A stretch of DNA of 64,000 bases from the NCBI GenBank assembly GCA_022559985.1, contig JAFJTR010000011.1, forward strand, positions 434,001-498,000, read 5' to 3'. This document shows, piece by piece, positions 1 through 12,166 of this stretch. Numbering within the stretch: the first letter of the stretch is position 1; every line of letters begins with the position of its first letter. The DNA is from Parastagonospora avenae f. sp. tritici 18332-5 (Eukaryota; Ascomycota; Dothideomycetes; Pleosporales; Phaeosphaeriaceae). The notes beneath the pieces were generated by a model, which saw nothing but the letters and a program-made list of their open reading frames with translations, searched no databases and was not told where the DNA came from. A program made the position numbers and the translations under genes.

Positions 1-1127
1 TCTATGCGACTTTCTTCCGTCAATCTGGACTGCCAGGAAGGGGTATTTTGATCATATACACATAGTGTGGGGTCGACCGGCATTGCTGTATTCCTGTGCG
101 TACTACAGCTCGACCCCACATAGCTCTCATTTCGACTGTTTCCAAGACTTGGAAGCAAGTTGCGCGACGCGCATCAGCTCACGGTTACTCCAAGCACATC
201 TTAGGCGATACTGGAGGAATGGGACAAATTTGATGCCAGCCTGACTCTTCCTCATAGTTCATCTGGTCTTCGCACGCCTGGCATATTGTCGCATTGCCTC
301 AGTCGACAAGCAATCCATGAAGCTTCGCAGATGTTTTTGCAATGTTCCTCAGCTTCCTCCCACGTGTCCCAATGGGTGTTCATCGATGCAGCCTGCAGAA
401 TTAGATGCCAGCAAGCAAATTTTACGGCGGGTTGGACGTACAATCTCTTGTGGCGAGGGCGTTCGCTGTCTTGCATCCTTCGTATCTTCGGTTGGCCGCT
501 TCGCAACCTGCTCCTCGGACAGTTGATGAGAGCCGCAGTGCACCATTCCCATGATCATGAAGGCGATGATGAGAGCGTAGTAATTATGCGCTAGTCGATG
601 TGCCACCATTATGTACAGATCTGCAACATAGAGAGTATAACAGCGCGCGCGGTGTATCGCGCCGGAGTACGAGATCTGACGCGGAACTTGGGAGGCCAAT
701 TTTTGGTCTAGCTAAAGTCGGACTAGCTCAATCCCCTGACAACATATTCAACCATCATCGGACCACGTCGAGTCCTTTGAACATCATAGGAGACGTAAAG
801 ACTCTCGGTACTTAAGAATTGTTGTCACTACATTCAGCACGTACGATGTCAACTGAGATACCAATCAGTTCAACTAGAACCCTTCCCGATGGTCCTTTCT
901 GCAAACATATCTCCAGCCTCCGAGCGACTACATTACCACTGCTCTGGGCGTTTGTGATATTCAAACAGAAACTTCACAAGCGGCATGAGCAAACTCATCC
1001 TGTTTTGCAGGTGGTCTTCGCTTATATGTCGTCGTACGCTGGGCTTGGCTCAGCCGAGCTTTTCACGATGCACGGCAAAATTATATACGCTTTTCGCCCG
1101 ATATAAAACTATCACTGAACAATCAGT
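1..1127. other. intergenic, no gene recognised
   Basis: I see no convincing gene here. Short overlapping open frames on both strands between 250 and 1100 have no recognisable domain and are probably chance. The only structure I note is an 11-bp inverted repeat at 66-76 and 110-120. The 3' part borders the truncated AAA fragment and may contain decayed sequence from the missing front of that gene, but I cannot align it by eye. Confidence 0.5.
66..120. repeat. short inverted repeat (hairpin)
   Basis: TGTGGGGTCGA at 66-76 is matched by its exact reverse complement at 110-120, leaving a 33-nt loop. It could be a small hairpin or a remnant of a mobile-element end. No flanking gene explains it. 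Confidence 0.5.
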
Positions 1128-1895
1128 ATGGCCAGTTATAAATGCAGGCATGAGATTCAGGAATTCTGCATCGAGCGGCAGGGTCAGCCATTGAAGGCCG
1201 TCAAGGACCTATCCGTCTTTATCCAGGAGCGGGTCTCTGGCAAGCACGACTTCCAGTACGACATCGATCGTCAGCCACTAGCTCGTGGTCTAGCTTTGCT
1301 TCCTGTCGGCGATGATTCGGACCTAGAAGACAAACTTCTTGGCAATCTGGAGAACACAATGGACAAGGTCAAGAAAGTGATCTCGACGCAAAGTGCAACC
1401 GATAGCGAATCGGCTGATGGTACGCCGAGTAGCAAGTCATCGCGCGACAGCCTGTACGCTCGCTTCATCGGTCTCCTGCTCGAATCGCCTAATACGAGTA
1501 CTCCACAACCAAAGCCGAAGTTCAAGCAAGTCTTCAGTGGGATACTTGGAGCTCCTAGACGCTTTCAGATCCTTTGGCGAGGGCGAACCTCAAGAGACGC
1601 CACAACTGTTGATACGGGTAGAGTCGTGGCATCGCCTCTCCCAGCACTTCCCACGGAGATTAGTGCTTTCAGTCACGCTGAACAACTCCCGGACTATCGA
1701 TTGGACGAGTACGTGTCAATAGTCTCCACTCTAGACGCGGCGCTCCTTCCCCTAGATAACAATGCTCATGTGCAGTCCCGATTACGTTCTCACTCGCTAC
1801 CATCGATCCATACACCCATGACAGCCTTCTTGGATACGGACAATGCCAGCCAAACAGCCACAGTTGACGCGTCGGACGCAGATGGTGAGTCCTAA
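1128..1895 (+). pseudogene. truncated BCS1-like AAA ATPase, C-terminal fragment
   Basis: This 255-codon open frame starts inside what is normally the C-terminal end of BCS1-like AAA ATPases (mitochondrial-chaperone-type, membrane-anchored). Its first part, with EIQEFC, QPLKAVKDL and the FQYDIDRQP tail, lines up with residues near 9008-9130 of the longer BCS1-like gene in this window (EVQRFC, SPYKAVREL, FEYDINRTA). There is no Walker A, Walker B or N-terminal region. In-frame stops lie just upstream, at 1104-1106 and 1116-1118, so this is not a whole gene. The rest is a Ser/Pro-rich tail. It is probably a relic paralogue or a duplicated 3' end; a small expressed protein is possible but unlikely. 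Confidence 0.6.
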
Positions 1896-2553
1896 GTCTT
1901 TCTGACCCCATGCTCTTCTAAAACCGAGATAGAAGCGACGTTTCAACGGTATCGCAGTCCCAGTCACCAGGACGTTGTAGGTTGTAAGAACATGTATCCC
2001 TACGGTGACCCAATTGATGATGACACAAATGATTGGCAGTAGGGGCGAGATCGCTGATGACATGGATCACACGGTTTACCTTGGATCAGTCGCACCAAAG
2101 CCATTGAAGGATGAGGATATCTTGTGTGTGGAAGGATAGGTAGAACGACGTAGAGCGACGTTGGGAATGGAGATGAGGTATCCAGGCACAAAGATACCAA
2201 ACACCAAATAATGCAGCTCGAACCATAATTTGAAAGAAGAAATTTGCCATCTTCATACTCGTTGCGCGTTCGATCCAAAACCTTTGGATCCACTCCCGCT
2301 AAATTGAACATGAATATTTGTGAACTTGTTGGTAGGTACTCGCACTAGTGCTGAAAGGAAATAACTATAACTGCATTGTATTCGATTGATCTTTTTTGTT
2401 GTTCCTTCTTGCTACGTGAGGATGCTACGGAGGTGTGTATGGTCTGAAACGAGTGAGGCCGAAGTAGGATCGGATCGGCTCGTTGGGCAGCGTTCAGCAA
2501 CCGACGTCCCTACCGATACTCATAATCCGACAGAACTCAAGTAAAATCTCAAT
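1896..2553. other. intergenic, no gene recognised
   Basis: This gap between the AAA fragment and the 3' end of the OPT transporter holds only short unsupported open frames. It probably includes the transporter's 3' UTR. Confidence 0.5.
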
Positions 2554-5178
2554 TTACCACTTCCATTCTCCCTTCCTCGGACCAAAATACTCGCCTTTAG
2601 CGACCACACTCCTGACCGCCTGTTGAGAGATGTCCAAGGTCTCAGCGACCCATGTTGTGCCCCAATAGTCGGGCATAGCGGCTCCCGGCAACAAGACACA
2701 GAAGAACAAGAGGATGTTACAAAGCGCGAGACCGACGTCCAATGCAGCTGACGTAATGTAATTGTACTGCATCCACCAGCCACGGTACTTGTTCCGGATC
2801 CATTTGTTGAAGACATAACCGACCAGAACCCATGAAAGCTAGATGAAATGGTCAGCGTAAGATCTGGAGGCGTGAATCATGGGAACTTACAATGTTCATT
2901 GGCGAGTATGGTGGAACGTAGCTCATGCAGCCAAAGACCAGGGGCATGCTAATCTTCCGGATCAGGCTCACTCTGGGAAACATGCGCGAAAGACCCCAGA
3001 CGAGGAACGGAGCAGCAAATCCAGCAAGCCACATAAACTGGAGATTCTTGTAGGTGGAATCTCCGGAGAACAAATGCTTGGGGCCGATAGCACCCCAGAT
3101 GACACTGGCGTTGTAGAATGTCTTGATGTACGCGCACGTAAATGAACCTGTTGCGGCCGCCGTGCATACGCCCTTGATGGCTCCCATCGCCCACTCGACG
3201 GTGGCAAGCTGGCACAAGCACGACCATACAGTAGCCACCAGTTGTGCGGTGAAGAGCGAGCGCTGGGGTACGTGCATGTAGTGGCCAATCTTCAGATCCT
3301 GGCAAAAGTACAGTGCTTGGGTCATGACAATGTAACCAAAGGTCTTGAACATCATCATGGCGATAGGGTGGCCAGGCTGGACGTATCCGATTATGAATTC
3401 GGTGAACACGTTGAGACCGAGCTGGATGTTGGTGAAAGCCTGGATGATACCAATTGGAATTGTCCATGTGGCTGCAATGATCAGGGAAAGGACGACAGAG
3501 TACCAGGCCATTCCAGTAGGAAATGCGAGAGCGGAAGCGAAGGCAAAAGCAATCATGACTGCCATGAGAGTGAGATACCACCAAGTGGGTACGAGCCTGT
3601 ACTTCCGCATAATTTTCATATGGACGTCATCAAGCTCACCTGTGGACGACCTCCAGCGACGCCAGATCTCGGCTCCATGGAATAGGTAAGTGTGGCTGAC
3701 GAGAGAGGCGATGCTGGCGAAGCTCAGACCATATGCGAACGCATTCGCGGTAGAGAGGAACAGAGGTGAGTACGCTTCATACTTGGAGGGGTCTACAACG
3801 TGCTCTGGGGTGAGGATCCGGGTGGTGTTGTAGACCTTGCCAGTGTTGTCCAAAATGCTATTCTGCGAGATGGATACATGATCACCATACCAGACGTTGG
3901 AGAAGTTGAGGGCGGGTATGATGATCCAGACGAAGAAAATAATGCCAATACCAGTATTGGCATGCGCATGCCAGGGACTGATCAAGGGACTGCTGAAAAA
4001 TCCGTTGATTTGTGCCCAGTCGAGAGTGAAGCCAGTGAAGGGAAATCCGAGGCTGATACCGGTCGACTGACCGAAAAGCTGGTTGATGACGACGTTATTG
4101 GGTCTGATCCAGGTGACCCAGGCAAAAGTGCTGAACGCCGGGATGATGAAGTCAGGGAACCAAGACCAAACGAACATGCCCCCCATACAATACATGAACC
4201 ATCGGTAACGGGATATCGACCAGCCATTGGTCTTGGAAGGGTCACTCTTCCGGTGATCGTGAAGAGCATACAAGAAACCAACGTTGACCAAAGCGCCCGG
4301 CCAGATCATAGCTGCGGGCTCAACAAGGAACTTCCGGACAGAACCTGCAAGTCCGAAACCGAGACACTGTGTCGAAAGGGCAAAGAGGATGTTAAAACCC
4401 CAGCCAAACGAACTTGTGTCGAAATTGTAGAATTTGCGCAGTGAGACCACAGTATCGATGAAATAGCCGGCTCCACCACCAAAAGCAGCGTTTGACATTG
4501 CAACGATGATAACATGCTCCTTGACATTGAAAGGTCCAGGGTTCAGATTGCCCTTCAGGCCGAAGATGGAAAACTCCTTGTTCGGAAGAACTTTGGCAAA
4601 AAGGAGCCCGATCGGATAAGCCAAAAGCAATACGACGTATGGGCCAATTGAGACGATTGGATATCGCAACAAGAAAAGAGCGTTCACCGAAGAGCAGATT
4701 GTGGTCATGAGAAGACCGATTGTCCAGGCTCGGATCGTGGATGTGGGCACGTCTTCATCGTAGTTTCGGACAACAGCGCGGACCTCGATAATGATTAGTT
4801 GACAGAATGGCAAGGTGAAATTCAATCACTTACTTCGGGATAAGGTGAGTTCTCAATCACTTCTCCAACGAGCTGCGCCTCGCCCTTGTGGTCGTGAGCG
4901 TCAGTGACCGCATCGACCATCTCAATGGCCTCGTCTGGCATGTTCGGGTCCCATTTGTGGTCGCGGCGAAAAGCAGACAGCCGATGGTTGGCTTCGGTTT
5001 CGCTGATGTCGCGTACCACCTCTTCGATCATAGGGTTGGCATCTCCATGGCCTGCTACCATACTGCTGCTGCCAGCCCGTTCTCCGCCTTCATTGGTGAA
5101 TTCGGTCACAGTGACGGGTTCCCTGTCAGTGTTTGACCTCTTGAATCCCATCCGCTTACCAAAGCTTTTGGATGACAT
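2554..5178 (-). CDS. OPT-family oligopeptide transporter
   Basis: Predicted proton-coupled transporter of small peptides or related metal/peptide conjugates. It is a many-pass membrane protein of about 840 residues, usual for fungal OPT proteins. Three exons fit: 4834-5178, 2891-4783 and 2554-2838, with GT-AG introns of 50 and 52 nt that preserve phase. Family motifs are visible: SPYPE/VRAVV across the first junction, NPGPFN followed by KEH near residues 196-205, MSYVPPYSPMNI at the second junction, and KYRGWWMQYNY in the last exon. The N-terminal 110 residues are hydrophilic. The start is the ATG of MSSKSFGKRM; the frame continues upstream, but that stretch does not look coding. The substrate cannot be read from sequence. 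Confidence 0.93.
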
Positions 5179-7511
5179 CTTGGTGATATGGGAAGGGTAA
5201 AAGAGGTAGAAGCTTACTTGGCCAGAGACAAATGAAGGAAATGGGAGAGGACCCTGGTTATGTAACTTGCCCTCCAAGCCCGACCACGAGATAAGGTTAT
5301 ACAAACGGTTAAAGAGACTGGGATCACCGCGGCGTCAATACGTTATCTATGGGGCTACTTCCATGTTTGGTAAAGGGTTTGGACGAAGTGTGGTGGCGCG
5401 ACCAGAAACCCTGAGCTCGGCGTAAAGCAACCTTAGTACCATTGATCGGAGGTAAACGCCTTTAATCGCATCCCACCGGGCAGCACGCGACCTCGGATGC
5501 TGGTGGTAGTCAAATTATCGTCAACACTACAGCAATTGAGGGAGGAGCGGGGTAGAAGCGTGCGCCTAGCGCTTGCCGCGCGCGGGAATGAATGGAGATG
5601 AAGTTGGTACAAGCTCTCGGCCTTCCTGATTTGGTACAACTGTTATCTTGGACGGCGTTGCTTGATTGAACACAAGCCGCACAAGCGTGCGCCACTGAAG
5701 TTCCTCCTCGGGAGCTTCTCTGCTAGCAGCTGCATGGTTCGTGTCTTGACAAAGCTTAGGGTGCCACAGGCGCGGTAATGAAGTCCAAACTGGGCTGTTA
5801 CCGACAGCGTGCACAGTTTTCGGTCAGACCTCGGACAACTCAACGGGTCCTTGCTCACATCTGTATACGAACTAAATAGAAGGGTCGAGGTGGGAGCCAG
5901 GCATATTCGCAGAAACCTGGGCCCGGCAAATTAGCTGATCTTGGCGGGGTAACATTGAGCGATTGTAATAGGAAGCTTCCTTCGTGCCACTTTGCACTCA
6001 CGAGCCTGGATGTCCCGACTTACAGACCGCGCAGGAGTGCCGACATATATCAAATGCATGGTATTCGCATCATTGGGCCGCATCAAGTAATTGTGTGTGG
6101 AGTAATGTCACCTTCTTCGCCCCTGTCATAGATAAGCCTCTCAAGCCCTGGTCCTTCGAAGCGGAAATAAGTTCTGGCGCTATCAAGTCCCGGCCGGTCG
6201 GACTACGGTAGCCACTCCGCGGCGCCTAACACTTGGGCGGCGCAATACAACTCCATATGATCAGCATGAAGCAGACCTACATCGTCGACTTTCTGCAGCT
6301 TTGTGGCGCTGCTCATGACCTCATAAACCAACACTTCGATGCTGCACAATGACAGGAGTGGCGCGAACACAGATCAAGAGGCATTGTGTTTTGCCGCGAC
6401 AGATATGGCATTACATTGACGAATCACGGCGAGATCCTCTTCCATGGTGTGAGTTCGTATCGCAATACGCTAGAATGCTTCTCTGCAGGGGACGGCTTGA
6501 TTAAGCTTATCGCGTTCTGACACTGGCCCCACATCAAAGAAGCTTAACCAGGATAAGGGTATCATCGCCCAATGAAAACCTTTGGAATTGAGAATGGGCC
6601 CACCCTGCGATCGAAGCAGCGAAACGTGCATCACGCATGATCATGCGGCGAAGGACGTCGCTTGCAAAGCAAGACACGTATCGCCCATCTCTCCAGCGGG
6701 AAAACGATGTCTTTCTCAGGTCGTTTACGTTTGCGTTGCGTTGTTGGAGTCCCTACCTAGGCATGTGTCTCGCGTGCAATTTGTGAGGGGAAACGCTAGT
6801 CTCTATCGCGCTTCGGCGCGTCTTTCTCGCTTCAGAAGCACCGTCCCCGACCAAACCACTCCTCGACAGTGACATCGACCTGCAGTCGTACAATACGAGC
6901 GGTTGTCGGCACCGGCCGAGCAAACGACAAATCATCTGGGGGTGGTAGCAAAGCATGAGCAGCACGATGTCGTACTGTCATTTGTGATCGATACTGCTTC
7001 TTCTTCCCTCTCTTCATCTCAGCATCATCTTATTCATGAACAGTATATAAAATCTAAGTGGCCTGTCAGGATTCATACTTACCATGGGCATCTATATCCA
7101 ATGTTACATCACGACTTCCTATCGCGAGTGTCGGTCGACTCATCTCTGTTGAGCTAACAACTCGACTTACTATTCAAAGAAAGAGAAGTTTCGAAACTGC
7201 TACGTTCATGCCATTAGTTTACATGATCGGTCGAAGATTCACTACCTAGCTTCCACTACCTTTTACCGAATGAGCAGCTACCTGGAGGGAACAGTCACCC
7301 AGCTGGTGCCTCGAACCTCCAAGCCTCAAACGAGCTATGGCTAAGCATTCCAGTATACGTAAAAGCATCATTTCCTCAGATTCACACTCCCTTTGCCTAA
7401 CAACAACCAATTCTCGAGTCCTCAACCACAACACTTTCTCATCGAGCGGAACCCGGAAAGCGTGACTATAGGGCCAGAAGGGAAGCTGCATCTTCTCCAA
7501 TCGTATCATCA
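5179..7511. other. 2.3-kb divergent intergenic region
   Basis: This lies between the start of the OPT gene (leftward) and the BCS1-like gene (rightward), so it should hold both promoters. A TATA-like TATATAAAA lies near 7043, about 470 bp before the BCS1-like start. No gene is recognised; overlapping small frames are present on both strands without domain content. Confidence 0.5.
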
Positions 7512-10085
7512 ATGAGTTCTTACAAGGGTGGCGATGGCCACGGCAACTACGACTACGACTACAACTACGACTACGACTACGACTACGACGAATACCAGGT
7601 GCAGGACCTCCAGTGTAGAGGAAACGGGAGCAACAGCCATGTCTTGAGCCACCGCCCAAATCTCCTGGACGAAATATTCGATCGTAGCATCCAGCAGAGC
7701 ATGAGTTCGCCGCTCTTCAGGGTTGTTCGTAAGTGGATCAGTGGCCAGGTCGGCGTGGACGTCACCTATGTCGTGTGGACCATTGCTATTTTCGCTGTAG
7801 CGAGCAAGTTTGGCAGCGCAACAATGACATGGCTATCCCAAAATAGAACGAACTCACTAGACCTGGACGAGAACGATGCGACTTTGACTGATCTACGTAT
7901 GTGGATCCGGAAACAGCCATCGTATGCCATACTTGCATTGCTGCCAACCTTTGAGCACCTGGGGCGAAGGATGTTTCTCATCAATCTAGGACGAAGAACG
8001 ACGGAGAAGTGATCACCCACGTATTGCTCAGCTCCGCGGGATGCACACATTTTTTCTATCAAGGCATACCTTTCGTTTTAAGCAATGCGGATAGTCAAGT
8101 TTCCTTCGACAGCGACGGTAAGAGTACGCTCCGTTGTCTATGGGGCAGCGCCAATCCCTACCGAGAGTCTACTGAAAGAGGTCGAGAACAACGCGAAATT
8201 TCAGACCACACATCTCAGTATTACCTCAGTCGATATCAATCAGTTCAACACAGTGCGCAAATGTCGCAAGCGCCTTATGGAAACGGTTGATCTTGATCCC
8301 CTTGCCAAACAGGAACTTGTTACCGACCTTCGGGACTTCTTCGACGAAGGAACAGAGGGCTACTATTATCAGAATGGCACGCCATACCGAAGAGGCTACC
8401 TGTTCTGTGGTCCTGCCGGGACTGGCAAAACTATTCTATCGACAACGATAGCCAGCCACTACGACCTTGCCCTTTATGTAATCGACTTGGCTGGCATGAA
8501 CGACCTTATGCTGCAGCAAAAGGTATAGCATTTACCTAAACGGTGTGTTATTCTATTCGAGGAAATTGATGCTGCTGGCATTACGAGGGACCGTTCAATG
8601 GTTTCTCGTGAAGGAGAATCAGACAGCGACGCCGATTCTGAGAAATCTTCGGCGCGTAAGAGTACTCGGAAAAAGCGCCCCACTCGGGCCGTAAAGCCAC
8701 CACCGCCTCAAAAAACGCAAGTCACCCTTAGCGGGTTACTGAACACACTCGACGGACCAGGCTCAAAGGAAGGCCACGCTGTGATACTCACCACCAATGC
8801 ACCTGAATCACTCGACGCAGCTTTGATCCGTCCAGGAAGAATCGGCATGAAGGTATACCTCGGCTATAGCACGAATGTCACAGCTGCGATCACATTCGTC
8901 CGCATATTTGGTAGTGACAAGCGCTTGACAACGCCGAAGAAGGAGCTCAACCGCCTAAGCAAACAGTTCAGGATAATGGTGCCAAATAGCATTCTAACCC
9001 CTGCCGAAGTTCAGAGATTTTGTACGGACCGCCGAGGATCCCCTTACAAGGCCGTCAGAGAACTACCTGAATACTTGAAAGAGAAGCGATCCGGAAAGCC
9101 TCAATTTGAGTACGACATTAATCGCACAGCACCGAAGGCAGCAGCGGACCCAGAGACTGTAAACGAGGATCAATCTAGCGACGAGACTGAGGAGACACCT
9201 ACAAGCTCAGCTGAAGATATGCGAACCAATGAGCCTTACGCGGAGAGATCTGCCCTGCATTCTCAGACACGGGGGCCCTTCTCTGTATCAAATCTGTCTG
9301 TCAAGCAGTCAAACTACCATTTGAAGGCTGAAGATGGTCTCGCTTATGGCGAGTACTATCCACCAGATTATGATGTTCATAATTCCATCTCTATTGGTGA
9401 CAGTATCCAACGAAAGGTCACAGGTTTCTTGGACGCCCTTGCATCAACATCATCCAAGGTAAATATTGAGGACATATGCCGTCCCGATGTTAGTGTTTCA
9501 GAAATAGTCATGCCTTTGTTAATTATGCATGCAAGCCATTCTGTACATGCATGAGCACATCAACAAGAACCTATCCGAAACTCCGACCAGATCCGTGTCT
9601 ACAATGCGGAGATGTCTCAGCGCCCCCGAGGCGGATCGTATCAGCAGGGGCCAATGCACCTTTCCAATCATTATCCAGAGCAATACGCGTTCCATTTGCC
9701 CTGGCAGGCTAAGCTAGAGCCAGCGCCGCCTCTGCGTATAAGCATGGCGACCAAGGGCCCGGTTCACAAAGAACTGCCATCGCCAGCTGCTTCAGTGGAG
9801 TCATTAGTGTACTATACACCTTTGTCTGTTGGAGAGAAAATTGATGCGAGCTTCCGGAAATATGGTTGGTTTAGCCCAAAGTCTCCCCCAGAGAGTCAAA
9901 TCCCTCGTCCAGATCACGATTTCTTGTCTGATGGTGCAGAAGAAAACCCTTGGGATAAAGCTGCGAGCAACGGAAACAGCACAGATAGACTACAAACTAT
10001 GGATCCACAACTCTTGGTTGAGCTTGAGCATCTCAAACTTGGCGAAGGCAGAGCTGGTAGGTATCTAGACGCATCTGAGTGGTAG
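7512..10085 (+). pseudogene. BCS1-like AAA ATPase, probably inactivated
   Basis: BCS1-like ATPases carry an N-terminal membrane segment, a BCS1_N domain and an AAA module. Here the N-terminus begins with an Asp/Tyr repeat and a hydrophobic segment near 7760-7810. An intron at 7922-7989 (68 nt) carries the frame into a BCS1_N-like stretch (THFFYQGIPF). Walker A is GPAGTGKT near 8411-8434. Walker B (CVILFEEIDAAG) lies near 8544-8579, and DAALIRPGR follows near 8815. Two lesions interrupt it: a one-base frame change is needed between about 8085 and 8140, and an in-frame TAG lies at 8526-8528 just before Walker B. No plausible intron removes either. The tail to 10085 stays in frame if an intron starts at 9459 (GTAAAT) and ends at 9590, 9611 or 9620. 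It is either a pseudogene or two sequence errors. Confidence 0.72.
7546..7590 (+). repeat. GACTAC-type microsatellite encoding Asp/Tyr repeats
   Basis: A run of GAC and TAC codons, with one AAC interruption, encodes an alternating Asp-Tyr tract at residues about 12-26 of the BCS1-like protein. Such hexamer repeats change length easily. Its coding role is uncertain because the gene itself looks broken. Confidence 0.7.
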
Positions 10086-10102
10086 GGTTGGGGTGTGATA
10101 TA

Positions 10103-10166
10103 CTGTGCGTGACGGCGTAACGCCCGGGACGGCGTAACGCCCGCTCCGAACATCAAAATCGACAGC
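10103..10166 (+). repeat. left terminal inverted repeat with internal duplication
   Basis: The left terminal repeat contains GACGGCGTAACGCCCG twice, at 10111-10126 and 10128-10143 (17-bp period). The core GGCGTAACGCC is palindromic around its central A, a plausible transposase-binding site. The right end has only one copy. Confidence 0.85.
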
Positions 10167-10255
10167 ACAACATGAAGCTATTGAGCCACGTGCGATAGCT
10201 ATAATCACGATCTTTTTTAGAGTTAAGTTCTATAGGCCTTGATTAATATATATAG

Positions 10256-12133
10256 CTATCTATATTTTGCTGGGAGCTTGATAGCTCGGCCGTGTCGTGA
10301 TTGAGATGGTGGTGGACCTGCTGCAGCATCTGAGGCTTCACCATCGCCCTGAGGCTGCGCAGCTACTCTCTTTTTTGAGCCTGCCTTCGTAGCTACCCTA
10401 AGGCGTCTCCTCTGAGCTCTTTGTGTAGTCTTTTGAGCTTGTTGGAGTCGTTGTTGAGTCCTACGAGCTGCCTGTCGTGAGGCTTGATCAGCAGCCTCAC
10501 GAGCCTTCTCCTCCTGTCTCATCAATTGCGCTGCTGTTCTCGCTGCACGCCTTGCCTCTACAGCCTTGAGTTTCTCCTGCTTCTGCTCCTCACGTACCCG
10601 AGCTGCCTCAGCTTTCTGGTGTTGTCGTTGCTCTTCTTCGAGCCCTTGTTGTTGCAGGCGATCACGTGCCTTATCCACCTTGCTTGGAGACCAGAATACA
10701 GCCCCACCGTGATACTCCTCGGCTGCCTCTAGAGGCAGAGCCTTGCCTCGCTTCCTACGCTGTATCTCATTGATAAGAGCCTCCTTGAGTCTCACATTCT
10801 CATGCTCAGCTAGTACTAATCTGATCGAGAGTCGGTGGATCGTTTGGTTGAGCTTTGAGGATTTTTTCTGGTCTCTATCAGCTACAGCGTGATTGACCAG
10901 CTGTCTGATCTTCCTCCAATCTGATACGCTTAGGGCTGAGGAGTCGCGATCGCTTAAATGGCCTGATTGAGCTGGCTGATTGAATCGTTTGAGTATCACC
11001 TCTGGCTCGAAAGGTGAGAGGCCAGTTGCCTCAAAGGCCTTGAGTATAGTATCCTTCTTGAACGAGGCCTCCCAGGCAGCTATAAACATGGAATAGAAGT
11101 CTCTTTTGCTCATCGATGTGAGCCCTTGGCACCTCTCCATGAACGCAGCTACCTGGTTTGAGTAGGCTGATGAGAATGGCTTAAACATGACGACGTCAAG
11201 CGGCTGGAGGGTGTGAGTTGAATGTGGGGGGTATACTGCAAGGAGGATCCTATTCCGATCGCAGTACTCGATAAAATCCATCGTGAGGTGAGATCCATGG
11301 CCATCCAGGATAAGTAATCGATAGCTCCGCCCTGCCTTCTCCTTCGTAGATCGATCAAACACTTGTTTGAGCCAGGATAGTCCTATGTCGTTGTTCGTCC
11401 AGCCAGAAGGTGAGGAGGATATGTATACTCGGTCCTCAGGCCTCAGGGCCTGCAGCCATGTGTCCTGTATCGAGCCTGAGGCAGATTGATATATCAGCGC
11501 AGGCGCAAGGGCTGATCCATCAGCGCATATGCAGGCTAGCAGCGTTATCCACTCCCAATTGCCATCCTGGATGTGAGCCTTGATCTTCCCCTCCTCATAT
11601 GGCCTCTTGCTGAACACCCGCTTTGAGCGAGTAAGTATCCCTAGCAGGCAGGCCTTCTCGTCCATGTTGTACATATTGCAAGGCTCTATATCGTATTTGC
11701 TGAGCTTGCTGCGTAGGAGCTCGAAGTAGAAGCTATACTTTGACTGAGAGTCAGCCTAGTGGCGCGAGCGATCGATGCCGGTCGCCCAGCGTGAGATGAG
11801 ATCAACCTGGTGTCGCTGAATATATCGATCAACCCAATGTACGCCAAGCTCCCTTCTGGCTATCGATGAGGCAAAACGTCGTATCATGGCCGGTGAAGGA
11901 GGTAGCCCTTGCCTTGTAAGACGCTCAATGTAGCGTAGGAGCTCCTGCTCCTGCTGGGGGTGGAGCGCTTGCTGGTTTTGAGCCTTGGTGCTGCGTGAGC
12001 TCGCGACGCCCTGGTGTCTCCGCGCGAGTGTTCTACGATCCACCCCATACTCTTCTGCAATATGAGTATATACAAGTTTTTCTCCTGGTTCTAGTGCTTC
12101 AATAGCTGCAAGCGCGGCGTCGATTGAGTTCAT
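10256..12133 (-). pseudogene. Fot1/pogo-like transposase with one premature stop
   Basis: This is a DDE-type transposase that would cut and paste the surrounding element. The N-terminal part (11756-12133) has a helix-turn-helix start (MNSIDAALAAIEALEPGEK) and a CENP-B/Tc5-type DNA-binding region ending at GIDRSRH. An in-frame TAG at 11756-11758 follows. The same frame then continues through ADSQSKYSFYFELL to the catalytic half (from 11674): YNMDEKA, LLILDGHGSH and HTLQPLDVVMFKP give an apparent D-D-D triad. A basic, Gln/Ala/Arg-rich coiled tail ends at 10256. Related transposases usually have Gln in the H-Q-ADS position, so CAG to TAG (a C-to-T change in a CpA context) explains the break. No other lesion is seen over about 625 codons. 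Confidence 0.88.
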
Positions 12134-12166
12134 ATTGGTAGAGTTGTTGCGTGTTGAAGTTTAGTA

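Noticed and set aside
252..699. Several overlapping open frames of 69-116 codons on both strands
   Set aside because: They overlap each other in different frames, lack domains and show no coding-like composition.
4784..4825. Starting the OPT protein at the Met at 4825
   Set aside because: That Met lies in the first intron. The SPYPE/VRAVV motif forms only when the exon at 4834-5178 is spliced on.
8523..8561. A 39-nt GT-AG intron that would remove the TAG before Walker B
   Set aside because: It is too short for an intron here and would delete the hydrophobic part of Walker B, so a nonsense codon is the better reading.
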